A stretch of DNA of 64,000 bases from Chaetoderma sp. LZ-2023a (GCA_034401795.1 CM067369.1:91006579-91070578), one strand, 5' to 3'; shown: positions 21,541 through 33,021, counted from the first letter of the stretch. Made by a program: numbers and translations. Notes: generated by a model not told the origin, from the sequence alone.

Positions 21541-21719
21541 TCTTGTTGCTATGCAAACAAGAATGAGTGTCTCTGGCAGGTGGGTACCCGTTTGTTGGGA
21601 GCCGGGAACCCTGTTCCAGGAGCCGGGAAAGCTTACTAAATCTAGATTCCTAGAGCCAACTATCAGGATAGCTTGTAATCAATGAGTAATGTAATGGTTA
21701 AGTATTGATCGAAGGAAAA
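21541..21719. repeat. Degraded right terminal repeat of older DIRS
   Basis: Alignable by eye with the young terminal repeat from CTATGCAAACAAGAATGAG through GGTGGGTACCCG to TATTGATCGAAGGA. Many substitutions are present, in contrast with the matching pair of the young element. Confidence 0.8.
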
Positions 21720-22443
21720 TTAAGGAATTGAATTATCTGTTTATTACGGAAAGGCTGTTGGAAAGAATGAAGCCTCGATACATGCTATATGAACTGATAC
21801 CAAAGAAGGTGGGTGAAAGAGTGGTGTGATACAATGGTGCAGGTTTTCAGTTTAACCCCCTTCATATTATAATCTGGAATCCAATTATTTCACATTTCAA
21901 TGCAAGAATAGAGGAAAGTAGTCAAATTTTAATAAATTATTTGCTTGAACTCTGCCTTTTTGAAAGGGTGTATTAAAATTAATATTTTTTACAATAGAGG
22001 AATCCATTTCTAGATACGCTCAATTTGAAACTTTGAAACCTGTTGAATATTTTGAAAGTAATTTACCATGGATCTGTTTCTGCCATAGATGATAGCTCCC
22101 AGTTAAATTAGTTTCAAAATATTCAACAAAGTGTTTATTAAATTGTAGTTGTACATGTCCCGGTTTCATGTCTGTACTGTTTCAATGTAAAATCATGATT
22201 TATGTCAATCAAACTTGGTAGAGTCTCATTTTCAGAAGATTCAGTAGCTGTCCTGTATTTGAATATATGAGTATTGCCTTGTAATTGATATATTGTGATC
22301 TGAAACAGGAAAACTCTTGGGGAAAGCCATAAACAGTTAACTAGATGTATCATAGCATGCATGCTATAACATACCAAGAATGTGTATGTGATCTATTCCC
22401 TCTCCTGAGAGAAACCCTGAGAATGTAGAATAGTAAGTAAATA
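21720..22443. repeat. Spacer with P-family palindrome
   Basis: Holds a P core at 22041-22130 (TGTTGAATATTTTGAAAGTA pairing with AATTAGTTTCAAAATATTCA). The remainder is AT-rich and unrecognised. Confidence 0.65.
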
Positions 22444-23309
22444 CAAGAGGCCCAAGGGGCCTGTATCGCTCACCTGGAATTATTGGCTACTGGAACTACC
22501 GAACAAAACGAGATGACCACTGGAACAAGATGGCCAAATTGGTTGTTCGGCATTATTTGAACAAACTTGAATCTCTATGCCATAAGGATTGTTCCTGTCA
22601 AATATAATTGAAATCGGCACGGTGGATCTCTAGAAGACATTTTAAGTTTCCCATTGCTTTAGTATGGGAGTTTTTGGCAGGAAAATGATCCAGGATGGCT
22701 GCCAAACCATTTATCCGACAGTTTAGAAAACGGCAAATTTGAGATCAGAATACGCAAAAACATATATAAAACTAATTTCGGCCTCAAAATCCATCAAAAT
22801 AAAAAAAATCGAACATGGCCACCAAACACGCTACATTTTGATTGGCCCATGACAGCCATGTTTTTGACAGATCAATTTCCCTTGAACAAACTTTAATGGC
22901 CCTTAGTCCTTAATCATATCTCCTAAATTTCAGTCCAATCCCTTTTTTTTGCGAAAACTAGGTCATCCAAGATGGCCACCAAACCATTCGGTCAATCAAG
23001 TTCTCTTCAACAAACTTGGCTTACCTCTTACCCGAGATGATGTTTCATGAGTTTTGAATGGATTCCCCAAGCGGTTTCAGAGATTTTTAAACACATTTTC
23101 AAAAATTGGCCGAAATCCAAGATGGCTGATCGGCTTCGTTTGAACAAACTTGGATTCATATGCCCTAAGGATGCTTCCTGCCAAATATAATTCAAATCGG
23201 CCTAGTGGTTCCTGAGAAGCAGTCATTTAAAGGAAACGTTTATGGACAACAGACGGACAGTCGCCATGGCATAAGCTCACTTGACCTTTCAGTCCACATG
23301 AGCTAAAAA
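22444..23309 (+). mobile_element. Bivalve-type interspersed repeat, near full length
   Basis: Starts AAGAGGCCCAAGGGGCCTGT followed by GCTCACCTGG and ends near CATAAGCTCACTTGAC...GAGCTAAAAA. The ends thus carry short inverted repeats (CTCACCTGG at the left; a decayed partner at the right, intact in the 21.2 kb copy). The interior has phrases typical of this family (CCAAGATGGCC, TTGAACAAACTT, AAATCGGCCTAGTGGTT). Non-coding. I recognise the type from bivalve genomes but cannot give a name. Confidence 0.65.
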
Positions 23310-24080
23310 TAGAAGCACAGGAGAAAATAATCCTATGATTACTAATGTGTTTGCACAAAAGCCAAAAGGACCAATGTATCCGTCTGCTGGGGACTGGGCT
23401 TTCAGATGTACCCAGGAGAAGAGAGTAAAACTGCCAGGGTGACATTTAGGTGTCCATGATACACAAGTGGTCAGAATATCCTGTTAAGATCTATTACAAT
23501 TTGAACAAAATCATCAGACAAATTAAGCCACCAGTTCTCACCAACAGTAGCTCGGTCACGTCTCATTTGATTTTTACCTGTCATAACAATATTATTGTCA
23601 CATTCATACGAACAAAACATGCAAAACAGTGATATACCAATTTCTACAGGTGTGTATGTTACATACAACATATATAGCTGTCTGTTTTAAGATTAGTATA
23701 ACTTTTTCACACGGTCACACACGTAACGTTTTTTCTGTCACACATGCAACGCAGCTTTAATTGATCCTGACATGCAAGGTTTTTCACTTTGTACAAGTTT
23801 TGTATCTTAGTATCAAGACAAATATGTCCAGAATGGAGACATGAAGAAAAAGTCCATAATGTAACACAACTCAGACCGTTTGCAATATCTTCAGTAGCAA
23901 TGTTTTTTTAATTCTCCGAGTCACACACATAACAACACCATTGACACACAAAATTTGACAAATATCTATGCGAAGAAAACTCGAAGAATGCAGCGTTAAT
24001 TTATCATTCAGAATGTTATACCTTATTTAAAACATAGAAGTTTCTACTTCCGAAAATGTTGGTCCCAATCCCAGGATGAT
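23310..24080. other. Spacer, nothing firm
   Basis: A stretch near 23340-23430 reads open on plus (VFAQKPKGPMYPSAGDWAF) and might be an exon remnant, without a recognised family. CACACGTAACG-like motifs recur at 23705-23750 and 23925. Confidence 0.25.
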
Positions 24081-24084
24081 TCAT

Positions 24085-24888
24085 AATAAAGAAATATTAG
24101 TTGTCTATCCGGGGATGTAGAAATTGTTTGAGTGTAGCTTTCGTGACCATCTCGGTCACTAATTCAGCACTAACTGACGGTCGCTGGAAATGTCGTTCTG
24201 GTCAGTTCTAGTGGGGTCATGTGACAGTATGGGCTGATAGACTGCTGGTATATTGTAGCCCTTGTCTCGGTTGGTTGATGTTTGTAGAATTTGATGGCCT
24301 TGGCTCTAACTTTCCATTTAAACAAGTTGAGCTCGATGTTCATGACCGAGGCACTGCTGGCGGGGATGGTATGGCCAGTGGTTTCTGTGTGTTCTGCCAC
24401 AGCTGGGTTGGAGTTGATTTTAAGATCTTCTTTAACTCTCATTCGATCTCGTAGATGACTCCAGAGTGTGCATCTGTGGTCAGCTTATCTCAAATGGGTC
24501 TTACTAATTGTGATCTTAAGGTGTTGATGGGATTGTGGTAAGTTTTGATGTGGTGTTGGAAGAGTCTGCCTAGGTGTTCTGATAGGCCTTGGATTGATTG
24601 TTTCTTACGAGGTGGGGAAGGTGATTTTCTCATCCACGAAGTGTAACCACTGGCTAGGAGTGAGTTGGATGTGAAGATATTCTTTTTTGTCTGATGTTTC
24701 TGTGATGATGGAGTCTGCATGGTGAAATCGAGTTGCCACGTGACTTCACAAGAACTGACCAGAGTGACATTGCCTACGACCATCAATTAGTGCTGAAGAA
24801 GCATCCCGAGATGGTCACAAAAGATACACTCAAACGATTTCTACATCCCGGATAGGTAACTAATATTTCTTTATAATAGAAGTTTCTA
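24085..24888 (-). mobile_element. Penelope-like element remnant between inverted repeats
   Basis: About 95 bp inverted repeats bound the unit: left GATGTAGAAATTGTTTGAGT (24114) and its complement near 24815, with AAAGAAATATTAGTT at the outer edge of both. The coding content between them is on the minus strand. Such a short unit could be an internally deleted Penelope-like element or its fragment captured between inverted ends. Confidence 0.65.
24170..24786 (-). pseudogene. Penelope-like RT/GIY-YIG C-terminal remnant
   Basis: Minus-strand translation gives the signature link after the RT domain (QGLSEHLGRLFQHH then INTLRSQLVRP), a short SGVIYEIE segment, then RVKEDLKINSNPAVAEHT and ETTGHTIP, as in the end of Penelope-like proteins. 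The central GIY-YIG residues between GVIYEI and RVKEDL are missing, and stops and a frameshift lie near 24443-24490. The RT palm is absent. Confidence 0.7.
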
Positions 24889-25009
24889 GTTTTTATTTAA
24901 TTTGTAAAAATTTTTTTACTTCAATCCTGTGAAAACTGCTCTAAATGTTACATGCATACCGGAATAATCGCCCAACAGTGGCATCCACAATCCTCCACAG
25001 GAGTAGATT

Positions 25010-25440
25010 TTTTTCTACTAACCCAGACAGGATAGTGCATCATTGATTTTGCTATCCTGCAGCAAATTTCACTAACACAATGTCTAAGTTCAAAGCTGTT
25101 AACTTTTTTAATCCATTCACTGATGGATCCCTATAAAACTCATTTACAAGGCAACCATACAGAGAAGCTGTTGAATATTTTGAAATTAATTTGTCCAGCA
25201 GCAATGGCTTTGCAGACAAATTAATTTCAAAATATTCAATAAAGCATTGAAGGTAGCAGAAAATCTGTTCTTTTGTCAGTTTTTGGTGGGTACTGAGCAT
25301 AATGACATTATAAGTGTTTTTTCGGATTTCGTCTTTTGAGAGCATTACTAACCCAGACAGGTTAGTAGGGAATATTTTGTTTGAAAAAAATTGCATAGCA
25401 GTAACTGCTAAACAAATCGAATAATGCATAGCAGCTCATA
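25010..25440. repeat. P-family copy with flanks
   Basis: Central inverted repeat at 25169-25240 (TGTTGAATATTTTGAAATTA and its complement). The flanks carry a repeated phrase ACTAACCCAGACAGG at 25018 and 25348. No coding capacity. Confidence 0.65.
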
Positions 25441-27859
25441 GCACTTGCATATCAAACAAACTGTGTTGAAACTGGTTTGTTCCAACGGGGACGAAGGACT
25501 ACCAGACTTGGCAAATCAGTAGTCCGTCTAAGAAATTAGTAGTCCGTAAGGCGTGTAATATGCAACACGTAGTTTACACAAATCTGACATGAACAGATGG
25601 TTGAATAATTAATATTGGACTTCTGAGAATGTTATTGAGGATAGTGTATCAGTCTTCAGGTCTACAGTAGCCAGTATTGTCATTTGTCAGTATAACATAT
25701 GTCAGATTCAAGGCACCAACACATCCCAGTCAAATTATATTCAAAAGATTCAATAATGTACCTCCCATGAATACTGTGATTTCATTGACTATGGTCAACA
25801 TATATTTTGTAACTTACCAACCTACATCACATATCCCTTTCAACTGGTAGGCTAAACAAAGTACACATCATTCAATACAATGTAAGCAGGCTGAATAGTG
25901 TTAGTGTTTAACTGGAAGCTGTTGCAGGCTATGACAGCTGTGAGCAACAGCCCCACCCACCACCCTTTAAAGACGTGCAACATATTCAACAGCTTATTAA
26001 GATGAAATTGAGTTTCTGCGATACTATGACTTCAGTTGAAAGAGTTAACAATTTTTATTTAAAAATTACTAATGGTTGTTTTCTCTCGCATATCAATCGG
26101 TCCACCGTGTTACTAGTTTTACTACGAATACGAATGCTATAGATACTACTACGTCATTCATAAAATTACCGCATAAAACATTGTTTATTTTCTTAACTGT
26201 CAGTAGTTTCCTTGTGATTCATTTGTTACTTTCTATATAGTTATATTTATTAACCAATAATCTTGCGAGAAAGTATGTTCCCGACTTTTGAGAAGAGTAC
26301 TCGAGAACACTCTCACGCATGTGTCGATCTTGGCGACATGCCATTCTAAATCTGTTGCTTGCGGGAATCAAGCGCGATACACCACCGTAGCATGGCTAAC
26401 TATACCGTGTCGGCCTTGATTTGGGGATGCGCTAACAGGAGTTTAGCATTCCCGATGATATAACTCAGTTTCTGAGACAAACATTGTCTAAATCGACCAG
26501 AATCAGCCTAGATAAACTAGTATTTTTAAAGTTTATCATAATGCTAACTAATGACGAGGCAATGATCAATAGCCATATCCCCCTATAGGAGAATTTAGAT
26601 TTACAAGAGAGTCTATTACGAGCAATATGTTGACGACCGCGAATACCCCGTGATACATATTGCGAGTTTCCGACTGGTGTCCAAACTCAAAACTGAAGTC
26701 TGTAACAGTTTATTATTATACCAGAAGGAAGCCGCTAACGCATGCGCGCATCGCTAGCTTTTAGAATTTTGATCTATAGAGCGCTTACTGAACTCGCGTC
26801 ACCGGCGGTCATTTGTCCCATAGTGAAGGACGGTATGAAGACATGCGCTCTATAGCTATATATGTCTATGGGCTATATCGGAAATGCGCATTCCTTACTA
26901 AATTTGACAAGCGTTTTGCAACTTTTATCGACTTTTTATCAAAAATATTTCAAAATTAAGTGAATTGACTGAATTTTACATCAGAATTATGTATCGCAGC
27001 AAATAGCTATGCGAAGTTGTGAATGTGTAGCAACAGGTACTTTTGTGATGCGATACCGCTCAAAATATTCCCTGGTTAGTGCAGGTGTAGTAATGCAACT
27101 CACTGTTGGATGGAATTCAACCAAATTTAGTATGTCAGTTACCCATATCAATGTGAACTACAAAAGGATGTGTTCATTTGACTCCGCCCCTGGGGTTGGT
27201 TGTGTGGGGGTGGGGTGTGTGTTAAAAGTTCAAAGCGGTGAACGTTGCGTGGGGGTGGGGTGGGGGGAGGGGCAAATGTTCAAAGCGGTGAACGTGGGAA
27301 TTTGCGATGACATGTCATCCACCGATCAATCTAGTTTATACCGTTTTCAATATCTGCAACATTTTAAAAAGCAATGCTATGCTTTTATGATGCTATTTTT
27401 TCGCCATACGAAGACTAAATAGCAGAAAATAAACTCGAGTTACCACTTTTCGTGCGGGGTAAAAACAAGGACATAGTGATAGTTAAGTTTTTCGTAATTT
27501 TACCTGAAGATGGAGGTGGAATATCATCACGAACAGCCAAACACATCAACACATAATGAGCTATGTCGAAGTAAGGATACATTTTCAGTTTCGTAACCTT
27601 AGTCGCGATATCTGTAAACAATTGTGGATCCATTTTGGACAATTCTTTTCAGAAAATATCACAGATTGAATGGACGAAATATCGTAATACGAGACGAAAT
27701 GATGGTAACTTGCTCAAATATGTCACGCTGACATTTAAGCGTGTTCTGATAGAATGATTCCGAATTCCCGGTTCCAAATTCTCAGTTCCCGGTTCCTTTT
27801 TGGCCAATTGGGCTTGCGGCTTTAATCGCTGTGCCGTGCATGCTCATTGAAACACAATT
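25441..27859. other. Long spacer without a recognised gene
   Basis: 2.4 kb without a recognisable domain. A P-like half motif lies at 25735-25765 and another near 25985. A plus-strand 137-codon frame at 27009-27422 overlaps a G-rich tract near 27190-27275 and part of a dispersed repeat shared with 54.75-54.85 kb (AATTCAACCAAATTTAGTAT; complement there), so it is not a gene. Near 27760, CCGGTTCCAAATTCTCAGTT is a local tandem of a CCGGTTCC motif. Confidence 0.45.
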
Positions 27860-28070
27860 TTCATTATTATTATCATAATCATCATCATCATCATCATTAG
27901 TGACGGACATAAGTCAGGTATGACTTGTGTGTCCCAGGCGTAGGTTTGATAATATTAGTAGTGGTTAAATAACATGTCTTTATAATGTACATCTAGCTTT
28001 GATTTAAATTGGTCTAAGTTGATGGCAAGTGCAACGTGATGGTTTTTTTCGATCCGGGATGTCAATCGAT
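27860..28070 (-). mobile_element. 3' tail of a CR1-like LINE
   Basis: Minus-strand translation gives HHVALAINLDQFKSKLDVHY, the usual last residues of CR1-type ORF2, then a stop, a short untranslated end, and an (ATG)n-like 3' simple repeat at 27863-27898. The 5' part is truncated. The phrase AAGTGCAACGTGAT is shared with the end of CR1-A at 38012. Confidence 0.65.
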
Positions 28071-28301
28071 TAACATCGTGCTTTGACCAGCAAAAGTTTT
28101 ATTAAAATTTGTCCAAATTAAGTTTAAATAGGCAGTATTTTCGTCATCAATACAATATTTTGGGATAATTGTAGTGTTAAGCGACAGACGAGAGATGGGA
28201 AAAAATTTGGGAAGAAAGAGTAAGACCGGTGGAGACGGTGAAGGCGATTGTCAAGAAAGGGTGGCACGTGAATGCCGCCATCTTGAACTTAACAATCCCA
28301 C

Positions 28302-29138
28302 GTGAATGACATCCAGCAAATTCCTAATTCGCCGGGGCCGTTTTCAGATGAGGACAGGCGAGAGCGGTCACCACTAAACGGGAACCCACGCTCGAGCCTA
28401 TCGGACGGATCGTCTCTGTGTGTGAAGAAGACAGCTGGTGCTACTGGGCGCGAAGAGTTTGGGAATGAAGGTAACAGTGGGGCAGGAACCATATTACGTG
28501 GAATAGACGAGGTGAGAAACGATTTATTAATTTGTATTAATTCTCCTGAAAGTGAATTAGAGCTGAAACTGAATTCCATTCAAAAATCCATTGACTTCGT
28601 CGCAAATGAAGTCAATGAAATAAAGTCTACAACCAAAAAATATGATAACCAGATCCGTAGTCTTGTTGCTAATAACATAAGTCTTAAAAAGGACAATGAC
28701 ATTTTGAACGAAAAAATTGATGCTTTAGAACGATATTCTTTTGAATTTGACCTGCTGATTTATGGTGTCGTAGAACAACCCCGCGAAAACTGTATTGATC
28801 TAGTTAACCGGCTATTTAAAGACAAATTCAGACTGAACATGAGGATAGATGTAGAAAACGCACATCGTCTAGGGAGGGCTAGCCCGGGGCGTGGAAAACC
28901 GCGACCACTAATTTGTCGTTTCTTGAGAAGACCCGAGCGAGCTATGGTCCGTAATAGGATTAAGGAGGTGAATGATAAAGAAATTTATTGTAAGGACCAT
29001 TTGATTAAAAAAGACCATGAGAAAAAGAAGACACTGGTAAACATAATGAATCATGAATTTAAGAAAAATAACAGAGTTCTATTCAGGCGAGGTGAATTAT
29101 TTATAAACGGAGAGAAGTATACAGAGAATCTGGCTTAG
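28302..29138 (+). CDS. LINE ORF1 protein, L1/Tx1 type
   Basis: 278 residues. The N-terminal third is polar and disordered. Residues ~85-145 have heptad-like leucine/isoleucine spacing (IQKSIDFVANEVNEIKS...LKKDNDILNEKIDALE), suggesting a coiled coil. Then comes the RRM-like domain of L1-type ORF1p (RYSFEFDLLIYGVVEQPREN and ENAHRLGR), ending in a basic C-terminus. Such proteins trimerise and bind the LINE RNA. The frame is intact. Partner ORF2 lies 3.9 kb downstream, much farther than normal. Start chosen as the first Met of the frame. Confidence 0.8.
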   Translation: MNDIQQIPNSPGPFSDEDRRERSPLNGNPRSSLSDGSSLCVKKTAGATGREEFGNEGNSGAGTILRGIDEVRNDLLICINSPESELELKLNSIQKSIDFVANEVNEIKSTTKKYDNQIRSLVANNISLKKDNDILNEKIDALERYSFEFDLLIYGVVEQPRENCIDLVNRLFKDKFRLNMRIDVENAHRLGRASPGRGKPRPLICRFLRRPERAMVRNRIKEVNDKEIYCKDHLIKKDHEKKKTLVNIMNHEFKKNNRVLFRRGELFINGEKYTENLA

Positions 29139-29527
29139 ATAGCATACTTGGAACACTTGACTTTATCATATTATTTATATTTAAACATTGCTATGTTAAT
29201 CCTGGTGTAAAATTTTGAACATGTCTAGGGGTAGTAATTTTCCAAGGGTTAATCCTGATAAATGTATCTCATTAAAACTTACCTGGTTTTGGTGGGGTTT
29301 GTCAGGGTTTACTGGGCAACTTCAACTAGGTTCACATTTTATTTTGATTGAAACTTTGCTTTTTCTATAGCCAGTATACCTTTAATGTGTTGCCTGGATT
29401 ATATTTGAACCGGACTGTGGTTGCACGGTGAATTTCTGACGGATTAGACTTGAACCACGTGGGGTTTTTATGTTTCTTTTTTTTAGTTGTCATTATCACT
29501 TAATGTATATCAATCTGCCTTGGTCTT
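29139..29527. other. T-rich spacer after LINE ORF1
   Basis: Non-coding, T-rich, with no structure seen. May be the former ORF1-ORF2 linker or inserted DNA. Confidence 0.4.
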
Positions 29528-29765
29528 AACCCTTTGGCACTTAAACATGCCAAAAGTGGTATCTGTAGTGGCCTTGAAGTGTCCAGGTGCAGACCTGGAA
29601 GACCTTTTTCTGTGGAAAGTGCTCCATTGGGATGACTGACTTGATAACTGAGCCAGTCGTCTCGGTGGTGCATTTTCTGGAATGACCTCTGTCTGTTGTT
29701 AAACATTCCATGTGAGAAAATTGGAAAATTCTTGTCCAGATTCAGGTGTTGAAGAGTTGACATTC
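29528..29765. repeat. H-family hairpin MITE, copy 7
   Basis: Older, more diverged copy. Left end AACCCTTTGGCACTTAAACA, centre GACTTGATAACTGAGCCAGT, right arm CTTGTCCAGATTCAGGTG. Many CpG and transition-type changes relative to copies 1 and 5. Confidence 0.75.
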
Positions 29766-31047
29766 TATTTATAGTTTAGCCCACATGTGTGGGTGGGAGT
29801 GGCAATGATCTATACTATTAACATGACTAAAAGAACAAAAATTAATGTGTTATGCAACATTCAACATACAATTCAGAGTATTTCCTTGAAGAGAGTAGAT
29901 TTAAAATATCAAGTTATTTAAGGTGTTTAGATGTAATTAATCTAAAAGTTGAACTGGTGGTATTTTCTTTTCAGGAATTTGTTGGAAGATGGTGCTGTCA
30001 TAGACAGCATCATCTTTAACAAAAAATTGTTGGAAAATGTACATTAGTTTCCTTGCTATTGTCACTGCAAAAGATTGCACATTGACATCAGTGTGCTAGT
30101 GGTTAATTTTAGGCCTGAAATTAATGTTTGTGGAAGTAACACGATTCTATTGTCAGAAAATAAATTTGGTGAATTCCGTTTGTTCTCCACCAGGTGGGGA
30201 ATCATTATCCTTACACGTCGTTTATGCATAGCAGTGTGATAGCAGCTAAAACTGTATTTTATTTATCTATTTCAGTGGTAATTATTTTGTTTTCATGACA
30301 TGAATTCTATGTAAGTATTATAATTTGCTATTTATTTTGCCTATATGCTTTAGCTGATGCAGTCATGTCTCTCTGCTTTGATGTTTGTCTGCTGCCTTCT
30401 TAGTGAATATCCTTTAATGTTATGTGGTTGTGTTAGCTTGAATGTAGTCATGTCCATGTTATTGGCAAAAACTATGAATCCTATGGAAATTACATTAATT
30501 TGTCACATTTAGTTAATGGTCGGCTTACTTGTGTTGAGACCACTGGTTTAACTGTGTGCATGACTCTACAGCTTCAGTTTGTCTGGTGTATTTTATCCCT
30601 TGTCACACTGGTACTAGGAGTCTGTTTGTTGATAGAATTGAAAAGTAAACTGGTATATAATTTTCCGCTATTTTGTGGAGGATGGTGCTGTCAAAGACAG
30701 TGACATTGTCCGTTTAAGTTGTTGAAGGGTTTATACCAGTTTCTTTCTAAAGACATGGTAAGGAATGGACTTTTGGTATCGGAATGCTGGGGGTTAATAC
30801 TTGAACTAGGACATGGATTTTACTTAGTGTTTTTGTAGTACATGTCGCTTCATTAACTGCCCAGAAAGTTAATCATTATCGGTGATATTTACTGTTGGGC
30901 CGTCTAGTGGGGTTGTCAGAATGGCTATCCCGGTTGTTTTCTGAAGATACAAGATGCATTATTCTCTATTTTTATTTTTATATACTTTGTCGTGAATGGG
31001 TATTGTCCTCCATTCAGTGATTATTATTAATGCACATGCTGAGTAGT
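29766..31047. other. Spacer with two small GCTGTC hairpins
   Basis: GATGGTGCTGTCATAGACAG at 29989 and GATGGTGCTGTCAAAGACAG at 30681 are short hairpins resembling the P-family centre (GCTGCCATAGACAGCA). Otherwise AT-rich with no gene. Confidence 0.5.
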
Positions 31048-31702
31048 GAGACCTATATACTATTATGTTGAAAGTTTGATTGATTGCTAGTCAAATTGTT
31101 CTTGAATATTCAACAGTGCTGAGACCTATATACTATTCTGTGGAAAGTTTGATCGATTGCTAGTCAAGTTGTTCTTGAATATTCAACAGTGCTGAGGCCT
31201 ATATACTATTCTGTGGAATGCTTGATCGATTGCTAGTCAAATTGTTCTTGAATATTTAACGGTGCTGAAACATATATAATATTCTGTGAAAACTTTGATC
31301 GATTGCTAGTCAAGTTGTTCTTGAATATTCAACAGTGCTGAGACCTATATACTATTCTGTAGAAAGTTTGATTGATTGCTAGTCAAGTTGTTCTTGAATA
31401 TTCAACAGTGCTGAGACCGATATACTATTCTGCTGAAAGTTAGATTGATTGCTAGTCAAATTGTTCTTGAATATTCAACAGTGCTGAGACCTATATACTA
31501 TTCTGTGGAAAGTTTGATCGATTGCTAGTCACGGTGTTCTTGACTATTCAACAGTGCTGAGGCCTATATACTATTCTGTGGAATGCTTGATCGATTGCTA
31601 GTCAAATTGTTCTTGAATATTCAACGGTGCTGAAACCTATATAATATTTTGTAGAAAGTTTGATAGATTGCTAGTCAAGTTGTTCTTGAATATTCAACAG
31701 TT
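31048..31702. repeat. 73 bp tandem array, nine copies
   Basis: Nine head-to-tail copies of a ~73 bp unit containing GATTGCTAGTCAA, TTCTTGAATATTCAACAG and CCTATATACTATTCTGT. Each unit begins and ends with GTTGAA/TTCAAC-type halves of the P-family palindrome, so the monomer looks P-derived. The copies differ by a few substitutions each. Two-unit similarity (GGAATGCTTGATCG with ACGGTGCTGAAAC) recurs at copies 3 and 8, suggesting block duplication. Confidence 0.85.
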
Positions 31703-32165
31703 GGTGTATTGGTGTACAAATGAGAGTCAAATCGACTAATTTAACAGATCTAATTAATGTCACGGTGAAAGGAATGTTATCCTACACTAGATATAGTCTA
31801 TGGATGTGAGTGATCTAAATACTTGGGTAGCATAAGAAGCCCTGGTCCTAAGTGTCCACCCAAGCATATGGTAATTTTTATAGAATATAAATGTATGAAT
31901 GGTGATCGGTCAGGCAGTTATTATAGATTGCGTAGTGCTTTGCTTATTCATGTACTTGTTATTGTTGCTTGCTCTGGGTTTTGCGAAGTTGGGTTTTCCA
32001 GAATTTCATACTGGAATTGTCAATTTAGGAATCAATGCTTGCCTTCAGTTATAAGTGGGGAATACCATGACAATGTTATATTACCTATTTTCATTGAGAC
32101 ACTAAGTAGGGCTGGAAATTTCTTTTTGAAGTAACTGATGATCAACAAGCTGAAGGTCATGAGTA

Positions 32166-32414
32166 TTAACGCTTTGATACCTATACTGGCCAAGGATGGC
32201 TTCATTGGTGGTTGTGAAGAGAGTCCATCTCGGGAGACAATTTTTTTTGTGGGGTGGGGGCGGGGGGTGTGTGTGTGGGATTTACCGCTGGAATGACTGA
32301 CTTGGTGACCCGGTCTGTCCGATGGTGGGTTTTCGGGGCCATCTTCTCTTTGCCTGCGAACGGACCTCTACTATGATCAAATTGAAGTTTTCTTGAAAGT
32401 ATTACAGGGTTGAG
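32166..32414. repeat. H-family hairpin MITE, copy 8
   Basis: Left end TTAACGCTTTGATACCTATA. The centre has GCTGGAATGACTGACTTGGT. Right end AGTATTACAGGGTTGAGA. A G-rich tract (GGGGTGGGGGCGGGGGGTG) expands the left arm. Confidence 0.7.
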
Positions 32415-32454
32415 AGCGTTTTCTTATTCCTAGAAAGCATGAAACTTACTTGGT

Positions 32455-32600
32455 AAAATAAATGCACTGAAAGACCTATGTATCATTCTGGGGAACTTTG
32501 ATTGGTTTCTGGTCAAATTGTTCTCGAATATGTTCAACATTTAGTGTATTTACTTTCAAACGATGGTCAATTCGTCTATTTTAGCAGATGTAATTGGCTC
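32455..32600. repeat. Single diverged unit of the 73 bp repeat
   Basis: AGACCTATGTATCATTCTGG, then TGGTCAAATTGTTCTCGAAT and TTCAACATTTAGTGTATT, then CAATTCGTCTATTTTAGCAG. The same order as the last array unit plus its right flank (31630-31760). It shows the monomer existed with this flank before amplification. Confidence 0.7.
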
Positions 32601-32619
32601 TCTGATGGTCGGATTTGGA

Positions 32620-32810
32620 TAGGAAAGCTAAACTCATATGTCTATTTGCACGCTGACAGAATGTGGTTTTTGAGAATTTATCACTGGAATGACTGTCTCG
32701 GTTATTGGGCTGGTCATTCTGGTGGCAGGGTTTTGGAGGTCATGCTCTCTTGGTCTGTAAATGGACGTTCTGTGGGATAATACTTGGTCACTAAGAGATT
32801 AAGGGCGTTT
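32620..32810. repeat. H-family hairpin MITE, copy 9 (partial)
   Basis: Core TCACTGGAATGACTGTCTCG with arm CTCTTGGTCTGTAAATGGAC. The outer left arm is lost. Followed by a TTTA/T-rich run at 32807-32840. Confidence 0.7.
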
Positions 32811-33021
32811 TTTATTTATTTATTTATTTTTTTTTTTTTCTGAAAGTGAGAATATCACTTTGTAAAGTGAATAGACTGAAAACATGTTTCAATGAAGAGG
32901 TTTCCTGTCCAAAATAGGAAATGACGGACTATTTTTATTTTATTGAGCTGGTTGGAACCACGAATCCCACTGATTGAATCAGTAGTTTTGTATCTTTTTT
33001 ATTATTATTGGGTGATTTATC

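Larger units (their letters stand above)
17786..21719 (-). mobile_element. Older DIRS retrotransposon, 5' half
   Basis: Gag N-terminal two thirds (17786-19300), 5' leader homologous to that of the young element, and a degraded right terminal repeat at 21541-21719 (GGTGGGTACCCG, GGAGCCGGGAA, end TATTGATCGAAGGAAAA). The leader is interrupted by 19911-21228. It joins the 3' half at 10766. Confidence 0.85.

Noticed and set aside
24085-24888. Hammerhead motifs in the Penelope-like inverted repeats
   Set aside because: Some Penelope-like elements carry hammerheads in their flanking repeats; no CUGANGA/GAAA pair found here.
27009-27422. 137-codon plus frame as a gene
   Set aside because: Overlaps a dispersed repeat (also at 54.75 kb) and a G-rich simple tract; no domain.
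31048-31702. Hammerhead ribozyme in the 73 bp repeat
   Set aside because: Some animal tandem repeats encode hammerheads and CTGAGAC plus GGAAAG are present, but the required CUGANGA core is absent.
31048-31702. CRISPR-like array
   Set aside because: Units are contiguous with no unique spacers, and the DNA is eukaryotic.
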